Positions 43,651 to 58,364 of a stretch of 64,000 nucleotides of DNA are shown here, piece by piece. This DNA comes from BOG-931 sp963781725 (GTDB lineage: Bacteria > Pseudomonadota > Alphaproteobacteria > Rhizobiales > Xanthobacteraceae). Below the pieces are notes generated by a model that worked only from the letters and a program-made list of their open reading frames with translations, was not told the DNA's origin and did no database searches. The DNA is taken from the NCBI GenBank assembly GCA_963781725.1, contig CAWAGV010000001.1, positions 1,426,001 through 1,490,000 of the forward strand, given 5' to 3'. Position 1 is the first letter of the stretch. Every line of letters begins with the position of its first letter. Made by a program: the position numbers and the translations under genes.

Positions 43651-45621
43651 AGCGGATGATCGGACAATACGAGATTCGCGACCTGCTCGGCGAAGGCGGC
43701 ATCGGACAAGTTCATGCCGCCTACGACACCATCCTGCAGCGTGAAGTGGCGATGAAGTCGCTGCGTCCGGAGCTGCTGAGCGACGCCAATTTCGTCGACC
43801 AATTCCGGGCCGAAGCAACCAGCCTGGCAAGAACTCAATCACCCAAACATCACCACGCTTTATTCGCTGTTCCCCGATGGCCGCAATCTCTACATGGTGA
43901 TGGAGCTAGTGCGCGGCACGACGCTCGACAGCGTCCTGGAAAAGCGGAAAATCGCCCTCGATATCCGCGAATGTCTTGCCATTGTCGCGCAAGCCGCCGA
44001 TGGCCTGGACTACGCGCACAGCATGGGCGTGATCCATCGCGACATCAAACCGTCGAACATGATCGTTTCGGAAAACGGCACGCTCAAGATCATGGATTTC
44101 GGCATCGCCCGGGTCCGCGGATCGCAACAACTCACCCGCAGCGGCAGCATCGTCGGCACCCTCGCTTACATGGCCCCCGAACAATTGCGCGGCGAGGAAG
44201 GCGACGACGCGTCCGATCTCTACAGCCTTGCCATCGTGCTTTACGAGATGTTGTCCGGCTCGCCGCCCTTCAATGCGGCCAGCGAATACGATCTGATGCA
44301 GGCGCAAATCAACCAGAAGCCGGATCGCCTGATCCCGAAGCTTCCCGGCCTCGACCCGAAGGTCGAGAGTGCGCTTCTCAAGGCGCTGTCGAAGAAACCG
44401 GACCAGCGATTTCCGTCGACACGGGCCTTCAGCGATGCACTCGGCGCCTCTGCGCTGCGGATGGACGCGCCGAAAATCCTGCACAACGACACGCGGCTGA
44501 TCCAGGCGGTGGCGGTCCCGGTGCAGTCACAGCCGGCCGCGAAATCGCGCAGCTTCAGTATCACGCTGCCGAATCTGGACTTCAGCTTTCTGAACGATCT
44601 GCCGTCTGACCTGCGCGCGGCGATTTACGGCGGCGGTGCCGCACTGATCGTCGCGCTCTTCGTCGTCGGCTTTCTGCTGTTTCCGTCGTCAAAGACACCG
44701 CCGCCGGCGGCCGTCGCAAAACCGCCCGCGCAACCTGCGGCCGTTGCGGTCCAGACACCTTCAGTACCAGCGGCCAAGCCGGCCGCGATCGCGCCGCAGG
44801 TTCCGCAATTGGCAAAGCCGCCGATCACCGCAGCGCCGGTCGATACCGGCCCCGCGCTCGATCCCTCAAAGCTTCCGCCTGCAATTGCGGATCTTGTGAA
44901 CGCCGCGAACCGCGGCGATCCCGCCGCTCAAAATCAGCTGGGCGTGAAATACGCAATGGGCGAAGACCCGATTCCGAGAAACGACGTCAGAGCGGTCGAC
45001 CTGTACCGGCAAGCCGCCAACCAGGGCTTCGCCCGGGCACAGACCAATCTCGGCGACATGTATCTCTACGGCCGCGGCGGACTTCCGCAGAGCTATAGCG
45101 ACGCGCTGTCATGGTACCTGAAAGGTGCGCAGCAGGACTGGCCCGACGCGCAGTTTCGGCTCGGCTACATGTATGAAAAAGGCCTCGGCACGGACAAGGA
45201 CGTTCAACACGCCGTCCAGCTTTATCGCAGCGCCGCCGAACACGGCTATCCCGAGGCGCAGAATCTGCTCGGAATTCTCTACGCGACCGGCGGCGACGGC
45301 CTGACGGAAGACGATAAACAGGCCATCGCCTGGTATCAGAAGGCGGCCGACCAGGGATTTGCCAAGGCGCAAAAGAATCTCGGCGACATGTATTTCTTCG
45401 GCCGCGGCGTCGACAGGGATTTCAAGCAGGCCTTTGACTGGTACACCAAGGCGGCTGACCAGAATTTCGCCGAAGCTCAGTTCCGGCTTGGCTTCATGTA
45501 CGAGAAAGGCCTTGGCACCAAGCAAAGCAATGACGATGCCGCGGCTCAGTACAAAAAGGCCGCAAGCAACGGCAACGTCGATGCGCAACGCGCGCTCGAT
45601 CGTCTGGCCAGCAGCAAATAA
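43647..45621 (+). CDS. Ser/Thr protein kinase with Sel1 repeats, split by a frameshift
   Basis: A PknB-type kinase read in two frames. From the ATG at 43647 (overlapping the PP2C stop) the frame gives the glycine loop LLGEGGIGQV and the ATP Lys in VAMKSLRPE, up to EATSLAR. There one extra base near 43829-43833 (in GCAAGAACTC) shifts the frame; the next frame continues exactly as expected with LNHPNITTLYSLFPDGRNLY, then HRDIKPSN, DFGIAR and APEQLRG. Behind the kinase come a membrane helix (GGGAALIVALFVVGFLLF) and six Sel1 repeats, placed outside the membrane. Corrected length is about 657 residues. Without correction the upstream frame ends at 44609 with no kinase core; an ATG at 43894 would give a kinase lacking the ATP-binding lobe. 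Confidence 0.8.
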
Positions 45622-45633
45622 CAGTTCTGAAGT

Positions 45634-46026
45634 TCAGCGCGACGGCGAAAACGACGGCGTGTCGTTAGCGGCGCGGTTCGACGGCGGCGGCGACGACTGC
45701 GGACCCGGGTCCGACGAGCGTGCCGTCGACGATCCGCCTCCATTCGAGGTCTGACGGGTGCCGCCATTGGCAGCCGGCAACTCATCCTGGGTTGCGTCTT
45801 TTTCTTTCGCCGGGGAGTTGTCGCGCGACAAATCCTTGTCGTCCGAATGGCTCCGCGTGTGATGGCTGCTGCCGCCGCCCCGATTACCGCCGCCGTTGTG
45901 CTGCAGCGCACCACGGATAATGGAATCGATGTTTGGAAACTGAGCGGAGGCTTCGGTCGGCGCTAGAATTAGTGCGCCGCCGGTCAGCGTCAAAGCTGCC
46001 GCCAATGCTTTGCCAATTCCACGCAT
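45634..46026 (-). CDS. Exported low-complexity protein of unknown function
   Basis: A 130-residue protein with a clear signal peptide (MRGIGKALAAALTLTGGALI, cleavage near ASA-QF). The mature part begins FPNIDSIIRGALQHNGGGNR and is Gly/Ser/His/Asp/Pro-rich and probably disordered. AGGAG lies just upstream of the ATG. It is convergent with the kinase gene, ending 12 bases from its stop, and divergent from the TIR gene. I do not recognise a family; it may be a secreted partner or substrate of the surrounding signalling proteins, but nothing shows this. Confidence 0.55.
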   Translation of the reverse strand: MRGIGKALAAALTLTGGALILAPTEASAQFPNIDSIIRGALQHNGGGNRGGGSSHHTRSHSDDKDLSRDNSPAKEKDATQDELPAANGGTRQTSNGGGSSTARSSDPGPQSSPPPSNRAANDTPSFSPSR

Positions 46027-46407
46027 GTTAATCTCCTAAGCGGAACCAGCTTGCGGTTCCGGCTCTGTTCAAATTCTGCCCGAGGAATCGCTTTTTAGCA
46101 ATCAAACCCGGCGGGCCGTTGGAGTGCGTCACGCCAAGGCATTGACAGAAAAAGCAATCAGCCGGAATCTTCTCCGCACGGCGAGGGTCGAGTTTACAGG
46201 TAGTCGCGGATCAGGGCGCCGCAACGGCCAAGCCAGGTCGTGTCCAAAAATTAACACGACGGGCCGTTGTACATCCCCGATCGGCACTCGACATCAGAAA
46301 GTGCTATAGGGTCCGAGGGACGCTAAAGCCTGTGCTGGGGGCGGCCTCCGACTGCCAGCCGGAGATTCGAGGGCCGGAATGTTTGATTTCCGGCAGCACT
46401 GGTACTG
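46027..46407. other. Intergenic region upstream of the TIR-WD40 gene
   Basis: 381 bases without a believable gene; a 61-codon open frame at 46124-46309 has no coding character or ribosome site. The stretch should hold divergent promoters for the exported protein on - and the TIR protein on +. The word GGGCCGTTG occurs twice (about 46113 and 46261), which is weak evidence for a repeated site. Confidence 0.5.
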
Positions 46408-48096
46408 ATGCCAAAGATCAGCATTTCCTATCGGCGCGCCGATTCCGAAGCGATGACCGGACGCATCTTCGACCGTCTCATTGTCCATTACGGCAAGGAA
46501 GCGATCTTTCGGGACATCGACGACATTCCCGCGGGCATAGATTTCCGCGTTCACATCAACGAGGTCTTGCGCTCCACCCATATTCTGCTCGCGATCGTGG
46601 GACCGGCCTGGCTCGGCGCGATATCGGGCGGCAACGAGCGTATTCAGGAAGAATCCGATCCGGTCCGGGTGGAAGTCGAGACGGCGCTGCGGCGCCGCGT
46701 GCCGGTCATTCCCGTGCTGATCGGCCCTACCCGGATGCCGAGCGCAGACCAGTTGCCGCCGAGCTTGAAGGACTTCGCGTTCCGTAACGCGGTCAAGATC
46801 GATACCGGCCAGGACTTCGACTACCACATGGACCGCCTCATCAAGGCGATGGACGGGATCCTTAATCTGGCGCCAAAGCCGCCGCCAAGCCGCGAAACCA
46901 GGGTGCCGCGGCCGCCGACGGCGGAACGCCAGGCCGCCGCTGCTCTGGCCGATGCGCCACGCCGGAGCGACACCGGAAGCCGCGCGGCGGCACAGCCTGC
47001 CGCCGCAGGAGCAGAATCCACCGGCGGCGGCAAGCCGTTCTCGCTCACGTCGTCGCTGCCAGCCGACTGGCGCGGCCAGCTGTGGCCGGACAATCGTCAG
47101 GCCCGCATCATGCGGCTGTCGATCGGCGGGGCCGCACTGGCCGCGCTGCTGGTCGCCGCTGTCTTCGCCTTCTCGGGCGGCTCGGGCGGTTCGGGCGCGC
47201 GGCTACTGACCCTGAGCGGACATTCGGGCGCGGTCACCGCGCTTGCTTTCGCGCCCGGCGGCCGAACCCTGGTCTCCGGCAGCACCGACAAATCGCTCAA
47301 GATTTGGGACGCGAACTCCGGCCAGATTCTCAAGACCCTGATCGGCGATACCGACACGGTTTCGTCGGTCGCATATTTGCCGAGCGGCAAGCGGATCATC
47401 TCCGGCAGTTTCGATCGAAGCGTCATTATCTGGGATGCCGATACCGGCGAGGCGATCCGCACGCTGCGCTCCGAGCAGACCTATTCGTGGGAAGTGCCGC
47501 CGGCAGTCTGGGCCGTCGCGGTGTCGCCCGACGGCACCCGGATCGTTTCGGGCAGCGCCAACTCCAACATCAAGGTCTGGAGCGCAGCCACCGGCGAGCT
47601 GCTGCGCGTTCTGCGCGCGCATTCCGACGCCGTCACCTCGATTGCGTATTTTCCCAATGGCAAACTGGCGGTCTCGGGCAGCAAGGACGGAACGGTAAGA
47701 CTTTGGGACGCCGACACCTGGCAGATCCAGCAGGTCTTCACCAATCAGGGCGGCGCGGTTTTTTCAGTGGCGGTCGCGCCGGACGGCAAGCGCATCGCCG
47801 CGAGCGGCAACGGCAATTCAGTCTCGATCTGGAACGTTGCCACCGGCCAGCAGGCCCGCACGCTGACCTCGGAATCCGGCATGCTGGATGCTCTGCAGTT
47901 TTCCAGCGACAGCAAGCGCCTTGTCGCCGGCGGCAGCAACAACACGATCGTGGTATGGAACGCCGAAAGCGGTCAGTTCCTGCACACGCTGACCGGCCAT
48001 TCCGGAGCGGTGCGTTCGCTCGCCGTCTCACCTGACGGCCGCCGCCTCGCCTCGGGCAGCGACGACAGGACGATCGGCATCTGGTCGGAAAACTAG
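46408..48096 (+). CDS. TIR domain / membrane helix / seven-bladed WD40 protein
   Basis: A 562-residue protein. Residues 1-150 are a TIR domain: ISISYRRADSEAMTGRIFDR, the BB-loop region RDIDDIPAGIDF and HILLAIVGPAWL. E89 in DPVRVEVETAL lies where NAD-cleaving TIR domains keep their catalytic Glu. A Pro/Ala/Arg-rich linker leads to a membrane helix (about 234-256, LSIGGAALAALLVAAVFAF), then seven WD40 repeats (about 268-562) with typical GHSGAV...SGSxDxxxxIWD spacing. If inserted N-in, the TIR domain is cytoplasmic and the propeller periplasmic. No NTPase lies between them, so this is not a classical TIR-STAND protein. It could sense an external signal and act through NAD+ or TIR assembly. Confidence 0.8.
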   Translation: MPKISISYRRADSEAMTGRIFDRLIVHYGKEAIFRDIDDIPAGIDFRVHINEVLRSTHILLAIVGPAWLGAISGGNERIQEESDPVRVEVETALRRRVPVIPVLIGPTRMPSADQLPPSLKDFAFRNAVKIDTGQDFDYHMDRLIKAMDGILNLAPKPPPSRETRVPRPPTAERQAAAALADAPRRSDTGSRAAAQPAAAGAESTGGGKPFSLTSSLPADWRGQLWPDNRQARIMRLSIGGAALAALLVAAVFAFSGGSGGSGARLLTLSGHSGAVTALAFAPGGRTLVSGSTDKSLKIWDANSGQILKTLIGDTDTVSSVAYLPSGKRIISGSFDRSVIIWDADTGEAIRTLRSEQTYSWEVPPAVWAVAVSPDGTRIVSGSANSNIKVWSAATGELLRVLRAHSDAVTSIAYFPNGKLAVSGSKDGTVRLWDADTWQIQQVFTNQGGAVFSVAVAPDGKRIAASGNGNSVSIWNVATGQQARTLTSESGMLDALQFSSDSKRLVAGGSNNTIVVWNAESGQFLHTLTGHSGAVRSLAVSPDGRRLASGSDDRTIGIWSEN

Positions 48097-48097
48097 A

Positions 48098-49957
48098 TCA
48101 CGAAGCAACCGCCTGCTGCACGTCCGCTGCAAATATTCTTTGCAGCATTTGCCGTTCGATCGGCTTTTGCAAAACCGGAATTTCCTGAAAACGGCTGTCG
48201 ACACTGTCGGAATCGTAGCCGGTGACGAAGATAAAGGGCACGCTGCGTGCCGTTAGAATCTCAGCCACCCGGTAGACCGAGCCGTCGCCGAGATTGATGT
48301 CGAGGATAGCGGCGTCGAAATGCCCGTCCTTGGCGGCCGACAGCGCCTCGGACGCCGTGCAAACCGGGCCGGTGACCCGGAAGCCGAGTTCACTCAGGCA
48401 TTCCTGGATCATGATGCCGACCAGCGCTTCGTCCTCGACCAGAAGCACGCGCGGCCGCTCGCGCCCGTTCAGCGCGATGATCGGGCCGACGTTCTTGCCG
48501 TCGACGCGCGCCGCCTCGCGATCCATGCGCCCCAGCCGCTCGGCCAGCGGAATCAATATTTCGCAATGCAGCCCTTTGGGGTTCCAGTCGAAATGGGCCT
48601 GCCCTCCGAGCTGCTGCTCGATGCTGGCGCGAATGACCTTGAGGCCGAAACTGCGTGAAGCAGGCGATTTGATGCGCGGACCGCCGTCTTCAATCCAGCT
48701 CAGTGCCAATGCATCGGACTGCATCTGCCATGTCAGGCTGAGCGTGCCCTTCAGCGACGAAAGTGCGCCGTGTTTGGCGGCATTGGTGGCGAGCTCGTGC
48801 AGCGCCAGCGCGATGCCCTGCGCGGTCCCCGGCAGCAGCGAGATATTCGTGCCGCTGATCTTGATCTTGTCGCCGGCGCGGTAAGGCGCCAGTTCGTCCG
48901 CAACCAGCGTGCCAAGGTCGGCGCCGCGCCAGCGCGATTCCGAGAGCAGCGTATGGGCGCGCGCCAGGGCCTTGATCCGGCCTTCCACCGTCTGCACGTA
49001 GTCGTCGACGCTTTTGGCGCGCGTCAGCCGGATAATTGACTGGATGACGGCAAGCGCATTGCGCGCCCGGTGATCGACCTCCCGCGCCAGAAGACCTTGC
49101 CTTTCCTCGGTCTCCTTCCGCTCGGTAATGTCGATCGTGACGCCGCTGATGCGGGCGACCCGGCCGCCCGGATCCATGGTCGCGGCGGCCGTTCCGGTGC
49201 ACCACCGCACCTCGCCGTTTGGCCTGCGGACGCGAAAAACATTCTGCTGGGTGCGTTCGCCGGTTGCCATGCGCTGAACGAGTTCGCGCAGCGGCTGCAC
49301 GTCCTCGGGATGAATGAGGGCGCGAATATTGTCCGCCGAGACCTTGAAGGTTTCCCGATCGACGCCGAAAATCCGGTACTGTCCCTCGTCCCAGCGCCAT
49401 TCGTCGGTCTCGGGGTCCCAATCCCACGAACCCATTTGTCCTGCGGCCAGCGCGAGGCTCCTGCCCTGCTCGCTTTGCAGCAAGCGCGCATTGGAAGCCT
49501 CGAGTTCGGCGGTCCGGTCGGACACACGGCGCTCCAGTTCGGCGTTCAGCCGCTCAAGATCCCGAGTCTTGCGATAAAGCTCGGCAAAAACCTTGACCTT
49601 GGCGCGCAGCACCTCGGGGATCACGGGCACCGGCACGTAATCAACCGCGCCCATTTCATAGCCGCGAAGGCTGTCGGCGTCCGTCACCTGGATCGCCGAA
49701 ATGAAGATGATCGCCGTTCGCTGAAATCGCGGATGATCGCGGATCATCGCCGCGAGCTGAAAGCCGTCGAGTTCCGGCATGCAGACGTCGATCAGGACGA
49801 CTGCAATTTCATTCTTGAGCAGGAACTCGAGCGCCTCGCGGGCCGACGCGGCCTTGATCACGTTTTCGCCGAGGCTGCGGAGTATTTCCTCGGTGGCGAG
49901 CAGCTTTCCGGGTTGATCGTCAACAACCAGGACGTTGACTTGATCGCTCATGTGCAT
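48098..49957 (-). CDS. Receiver / PAS / HWE histidine kinase / receiver hybrid
   Basis: A 619-residue soluble hybrid kinase. It has an N-terminal receiver (VLVVDDQPGK, phospho-acceptor Asp in VVLIDVCMPELDG), a short coiled coil (RDLERLNAELERRVSDRTAE), a PAS/PAC domain (MGSWDWDPETDEWRWDEGQY) and an HWE-type kinase whose H-box is EVDHRARNALAVIQSI (H about 298) with N-box ALHELATNAAKHGAL. The C-terminal receiver is VLLVEDEALVG with acceptor AAILDINLGDG. The N-terminal receiver suggests it takes phosphate from another kinase. It starts 4 bases after the stop of the giant HAMP kinase, so the two form one operon and probably one phosphorelay. Confidence 0.88.
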   Translation of the reverse strand: MHMSDQVNVLVVDDQPGKLLATEEILRSLGENVIKAASAREALEFLLKNEIAVVLIDVCMPELDGFQLAAMIRDHPRFQRTAIIFISAIQVTDADSLRGYEMGAVDYVPVPVIPEVLRAKVKVFAELYRKTRDLERLNAELERRVSDRTAELEASNARLLQSEQGRSLALAAGQMGSWDWDPETDEWRWDEGQYRIFGVDRETFKVSADNIRALIHPEDVQPLRELVQRMATGERTQQNVFRVRRPNGEVRWCTGTAAATMDPGGRVARISGVTIDITERKETEERQGLLAREVDHRARNALAVIQSIIRLTRAKSVDDYVQTVEGRIKALARAHTLLSESRWRGADLGTLVADELAPYRAGDKIKISGTNISLLPGTAQGIALALHELATNAAKHGALSSLKGTLSLTWQMQSDALALSWIEDGGPRIKSPASRSFGLKVIRASIEQQLGGQAHFDWNPKGLHCEILIPLAERLGRMDREAARVDGKNVGPIIALNGRERPRVLLVEDEALVGIMIQECLSELGFRVTGPVCTASEALSAAKDGHFDAAILDINLGDGSVYRVAEILTARSVPFIFVTGYDSDSVDSRFQEIPVLQKPIERQMLQRIFAADVQQAVAS

Positions 49958-49961
49958 TGCC

Positions 49962-56294
<6,333 letters not shown>

Positions 56295-56633
56295 CTCCGG
56301 GACCCGCGGGCGGCGGGCATGGCGCGAACTTCAAGCAAGGAAGATCAAGCGTACGGAGCCGGAAAAAGCCCAAGGCGCTAAAGCGTGCCTGGGCTCGATA
56401 CGGACCACGGGCCGCGAGTGCGGCCCACCGGAGCAGATATGCCGACGTGGAAATCCCCCTCACAGCCTCACCTTCTTTACCATGACGCCAAACGCCGCCA
56501 AATGACTATAGTTCCAGTCAAATCGAGGCTTAGGCAAAAAAATTGTTAAAAACCGGCTGCGCTGTGGAAGGTCAGGAACAAGCCCCGGGATCGCGAGTTG
56601 GCCCTATGTCAAATGACATGCGGGACGTGGGGA
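56295..56633. other. Intergenic region upstream of the HAMP kinase
   Basis: About 340 bases with no supported gene; it should carry the promoter of the kinase operon on -. An imperfect hairpin (AGCCCA-A-GGC pairing with GCC-TGGGCT) lies near 56365-56393 with no T-tract. AT-rich sequence near 56505-56555 may belong to a + strand promoter for the small gene that follows. Confidence 0.45.
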
Positions 56634-56903
56634 ATGTCTCCAAGAGAAGTTGCGGCGAGTTATCGCCTCTATGCCGCTTATTGTTTCGAGGCAGCCCGGG
56701 TGACTGTAGACCCCGGCCGGAGGCTTGCGCTCCTCAACATGGCGCAAGCCTGGACTGACCTTGCGGATGCCACCCAGAAATCCAGGGATAAAAATGACCT
56801 GGACAGGAATGACCCGCACGATGACTTGCCGGGAGCGGCATTACGGGCCCACCTGACGCGGGCAGACTCCATCAACGCGCCGAAATCGCCCCGCCGTGGA
56901 TGA
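56634..56903 (+). CDS. Small hypothetical protein
   Basis: An 89-residue soluble protein. The conserved-looking core is a helical hairpin: SPREVAASYRLYAAYCFEAA and LLNMAQAWTDLADATQ, a pattern I associate with short hypothetical proteins common in Bradyrhizobium-like genomes. The C-terminus is charged (RDKNDLDRNDPHDD). The start is uncertain: the ATG at 56634 begins the core, but a TTG at 56598 and an ATG at 56613 are in frame. The 3' end overlaps the convergent metallopeptidase gene by 32 bases. No function can be assigned. Confidence 0.55.
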   Translation: MSPREVAASYRLYAAYCFEAARVTVDPGRRLALLNMAQAWTDLADATQKSRDKNDLDRNDPHDDLPGAALRAHLTRADSINAPKSPRRG

Positions 56904-57945
56904 GGTCATGAATCGCGCCGAGCTTGGCGATGATGGCCGACGACAGCACGAAGGGATAGACGTCCGGCTGGCCCATGGTCCGGTTGAGCGAATTGAGCGC
57001 GTTGCTGAGCGGAATCCAGGTCTCCACCAACGTCGTGACATCCCGTGCGCGATACGGCTGGAAGTCGACCTCGGCTTCGAATTCCCCCTCCCTGGCCAGC
57101 GGCGGATCGACGTACAGGCCGAACGCCCGCGCCATCTCCAGTGTATCGACGATGTGCAGGTAGTGCGCCCAGGTTTCCGCAAAGTCCTCCCATGGATGTG
57201 AGGTGGCGTACGCGCTGACAAAATGATCCTGCCAATTGGCCGGAGCGCCTTCGGCATAGTGACGTTGCAACGCCTGCCCGTAGTCCTGACGTTCATCGCC
57301 AAAAATCTGCCGGCAGGCCTCAAGCTGGTCTCCATCGCGCACCAGGACGTCCCAGAAATAATGTCCGACCTCGTGGCGGAAGTGACCGAGCAGCGTGCGA
57401 TACGGCTCGTGCATCTGCGCGCGCCGCTTTTCGCGCTCGGCATCGTCAGCCTCTTCGAGCGCCACGGTGATCAGGCCTTGATCGTGCCCGGTCATGACTG
57501 CCGGCGCGCCAACCGGAGGACTGGCCAGAAAGTCGAACATCAGGCGCTCGCGTTTATCGGGTTCCTGATCTTCGCGCCCGTCGAGCGGGAGTTTGAGTTT
57601 CAGCAGGGCATAGAACAGACGATGCTTGGAATCTTCGATCTTGCGCCAGGCTGTCACGTTACTTTCGATCGACGTGTCGGGAACGGTGTGATTATGCCGG
57701 CAAGCCAGACAATAGATGTCCGGCAAATCCGCCTCGACCAGCCAGTTGCAGACATTGAATTGCGCGTTGGCGCAAAAGCGGAACAGCTCCTTCGCCGAGC
57801 GGACACGCCAGTAGTCGCCGACCGGCTCCAGTGCAGCCAGCGTCTCGGCATTTGAAATATAGCCCAGGCGGCGGCCGCACTTTTCACATTTGTGATTTTC
57901 AAAATACAGCAACTGCCCGCAATACTGGCACTTGAAGAGCTTCAT
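56872..57945 (-). CDS. Zinc-ribbon putative zinc metallopeptidase
   Basis: A 357-residue soluble protein. The N-terminus is a zinc ribbon (C6, C9, C20, C23 in FKCQYCGQ and HKCEKCGRR). A second Cys cluster (C58, C66, C79, C82) includes DIYCLACRHNH. The catalytic zincin motif is HEVGH (191-195, LGHFRHEVGHYFWD), and HPWEDFAETWAHY (250-262) can supply the third ligand. This is the layout of the putative zinc-binding metallopeptidase family (Peptidase_Mx-type) with unknown substrates. It has no signal peptide. It is convergent with a small hypothetical gene (32-base overlap) and follows a Gly/Gln-rich gene on the same strand. Confidence 0.8.
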   Translation of the reverse strand: MKLFKCQYCGQLLYFENHKCEKCGRRLGYISNAETLAALEPVGDYWRVRSAKELFRFCANAQFNVCNWLVEADLPDIYCLACRHNHTVPDTSIESNVTAWRKIEDSKHRLFYALLKLKLPLDGREDQEPDKRERLMFDFLASPPVGAPAVMTGHDQGLITVALEEADDAEREKRRAQMHEPYRTLLGHFRHEVGHYFWDVLVRDGDQLEACRQIFGDERQDYGQALQRHYAEGAPANWQDHFVSAYATSHPWEDFAETWAHYLHIVDTLEMARAFGLYVDPPLAREGEFEAEVDFQPYRARDVTTLVETWIPLSNALNSLNRTMGQPDVYPFVLSSAIIAKLGAIHDLIHGGAISAR

Positions 57946-58013
57946 CGATTTGTCTTCCCAGCCAGCATCAATCCGCTAAAAGCGGCCACCAAAAAATAAG
58001 CCGAAAAATTCCA

Positions 58014-58047
58014 TAAAAAAGTCCCCCGGCAAAATAACCGGGGGACC
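58014..58047 (-). terminator. Terminator of the Gly/Gln-rich gene
   Basis: GTCCCCCGG pairs with CCGGGGGAC around a short AT loop; on the - strand it is followed by six to seven T residues. It lies about 25 bases after the stop at 58072 and insulates that gene from the metallopeptidase gene downstream. Confidence 0.85.
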
Positions 58048-58071
58048 TTTAGATGCATTCGATTAATGCGG

Positions 58072-58257
58072 CTAACGCTGTCCCTGTTGACCGCCTTGCC
58101 CGCCGCCCTGCTGGCCGCCGCCTTGCTGACCACCCTGCCGGCCCGGCTGCTGATTCTGCTGACCCGGTTGCTGACCAGGTTTCTGTTGCTGGCCACCTTG
58201 CTGACCGCCTTGGTGCTGACCGCCCTGCTGGCCGGGGCGCTGGTTTTCGTTACCCAT
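58072..58257 (-). CDS. Gly/Gln-rich low-complexity small protein
   Basis: A 61-residue protein made almost only of Gly and Gln with some Pro, Asn and Arg (MGNENQRPGQQGGQHQGGQQ and onward GGQQGGGQQGGGQGGQQGQR). AGGAG lies 9 bases before the ATG, and a strong terminator follows, so it has the frame of a real, separately transcribed gene. It has no signal peptide and should be disordered; such sequences can form aggregates or phase-separate. I do not recognise a named family. The + strand frame over the same bases is Leu-rich and is a mirror effect. Confidence 0.6.
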   Translation of the reverse strand: MGNENQRPGQQGGQHQGGQQGGQQQKPGQQPGQQNQQPGRQGGQQGGGQQGGGQGGQQGQR

Positions 58258-58274
58258 TAGGAACTTCTCCTGGA

Positions 58275-58289
58275 GCGGGATCATCCCGC
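58275..58289. promoter_or_regulatory. Perfect 7-1-7 palindrome in the leader of the Gly/Gln-rich gene
   Basis: GCGGGAT-C-ATCCCGC lies 17 bases upstream of the start and a few bases before the ribosome site. It could be an operator or, in RNA, a small hairpin next to the Shine-Dalgarno sequence. No partner regulator is visible. Confidence 0.35.
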
Positions 58290-58364
58290 ATCAGGCAAAC
58301 GGCGCCGTAAAATCATTGTTCCAAAAGTTCCGTTGAGTACGCGACGATCGGTACCAACGGATTA

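Noticed and set aside
43829..43834. Programmed ribosomal frameshift as explanation of the kinase split
   Set aside because: No slippery heptamer or clear downstream structure is visible; mutation or sequencing error is simpler, so it is reported only as an open possibility.
40968..45621. Type VI secretion regulatory locus
   Set aside because: FHA, PP2C and kinase genes occur in such loci, but no tss, hcp, vgrG or clpV genes are in the window.
46408..48096. Classical TIR-STAND-WD40 immune receptor
   Set aside because: No P-loop or Walker B is present between the TIR domain and the propeller; only a linker and a membrane helix are seen.
58066..58260. Leu/Ala-rich + strand frame resembling a small membrane peptide
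   Set aside because: It is the complement of Gly/Gln codons; the - strand frame has the ribosome site and the terminator.
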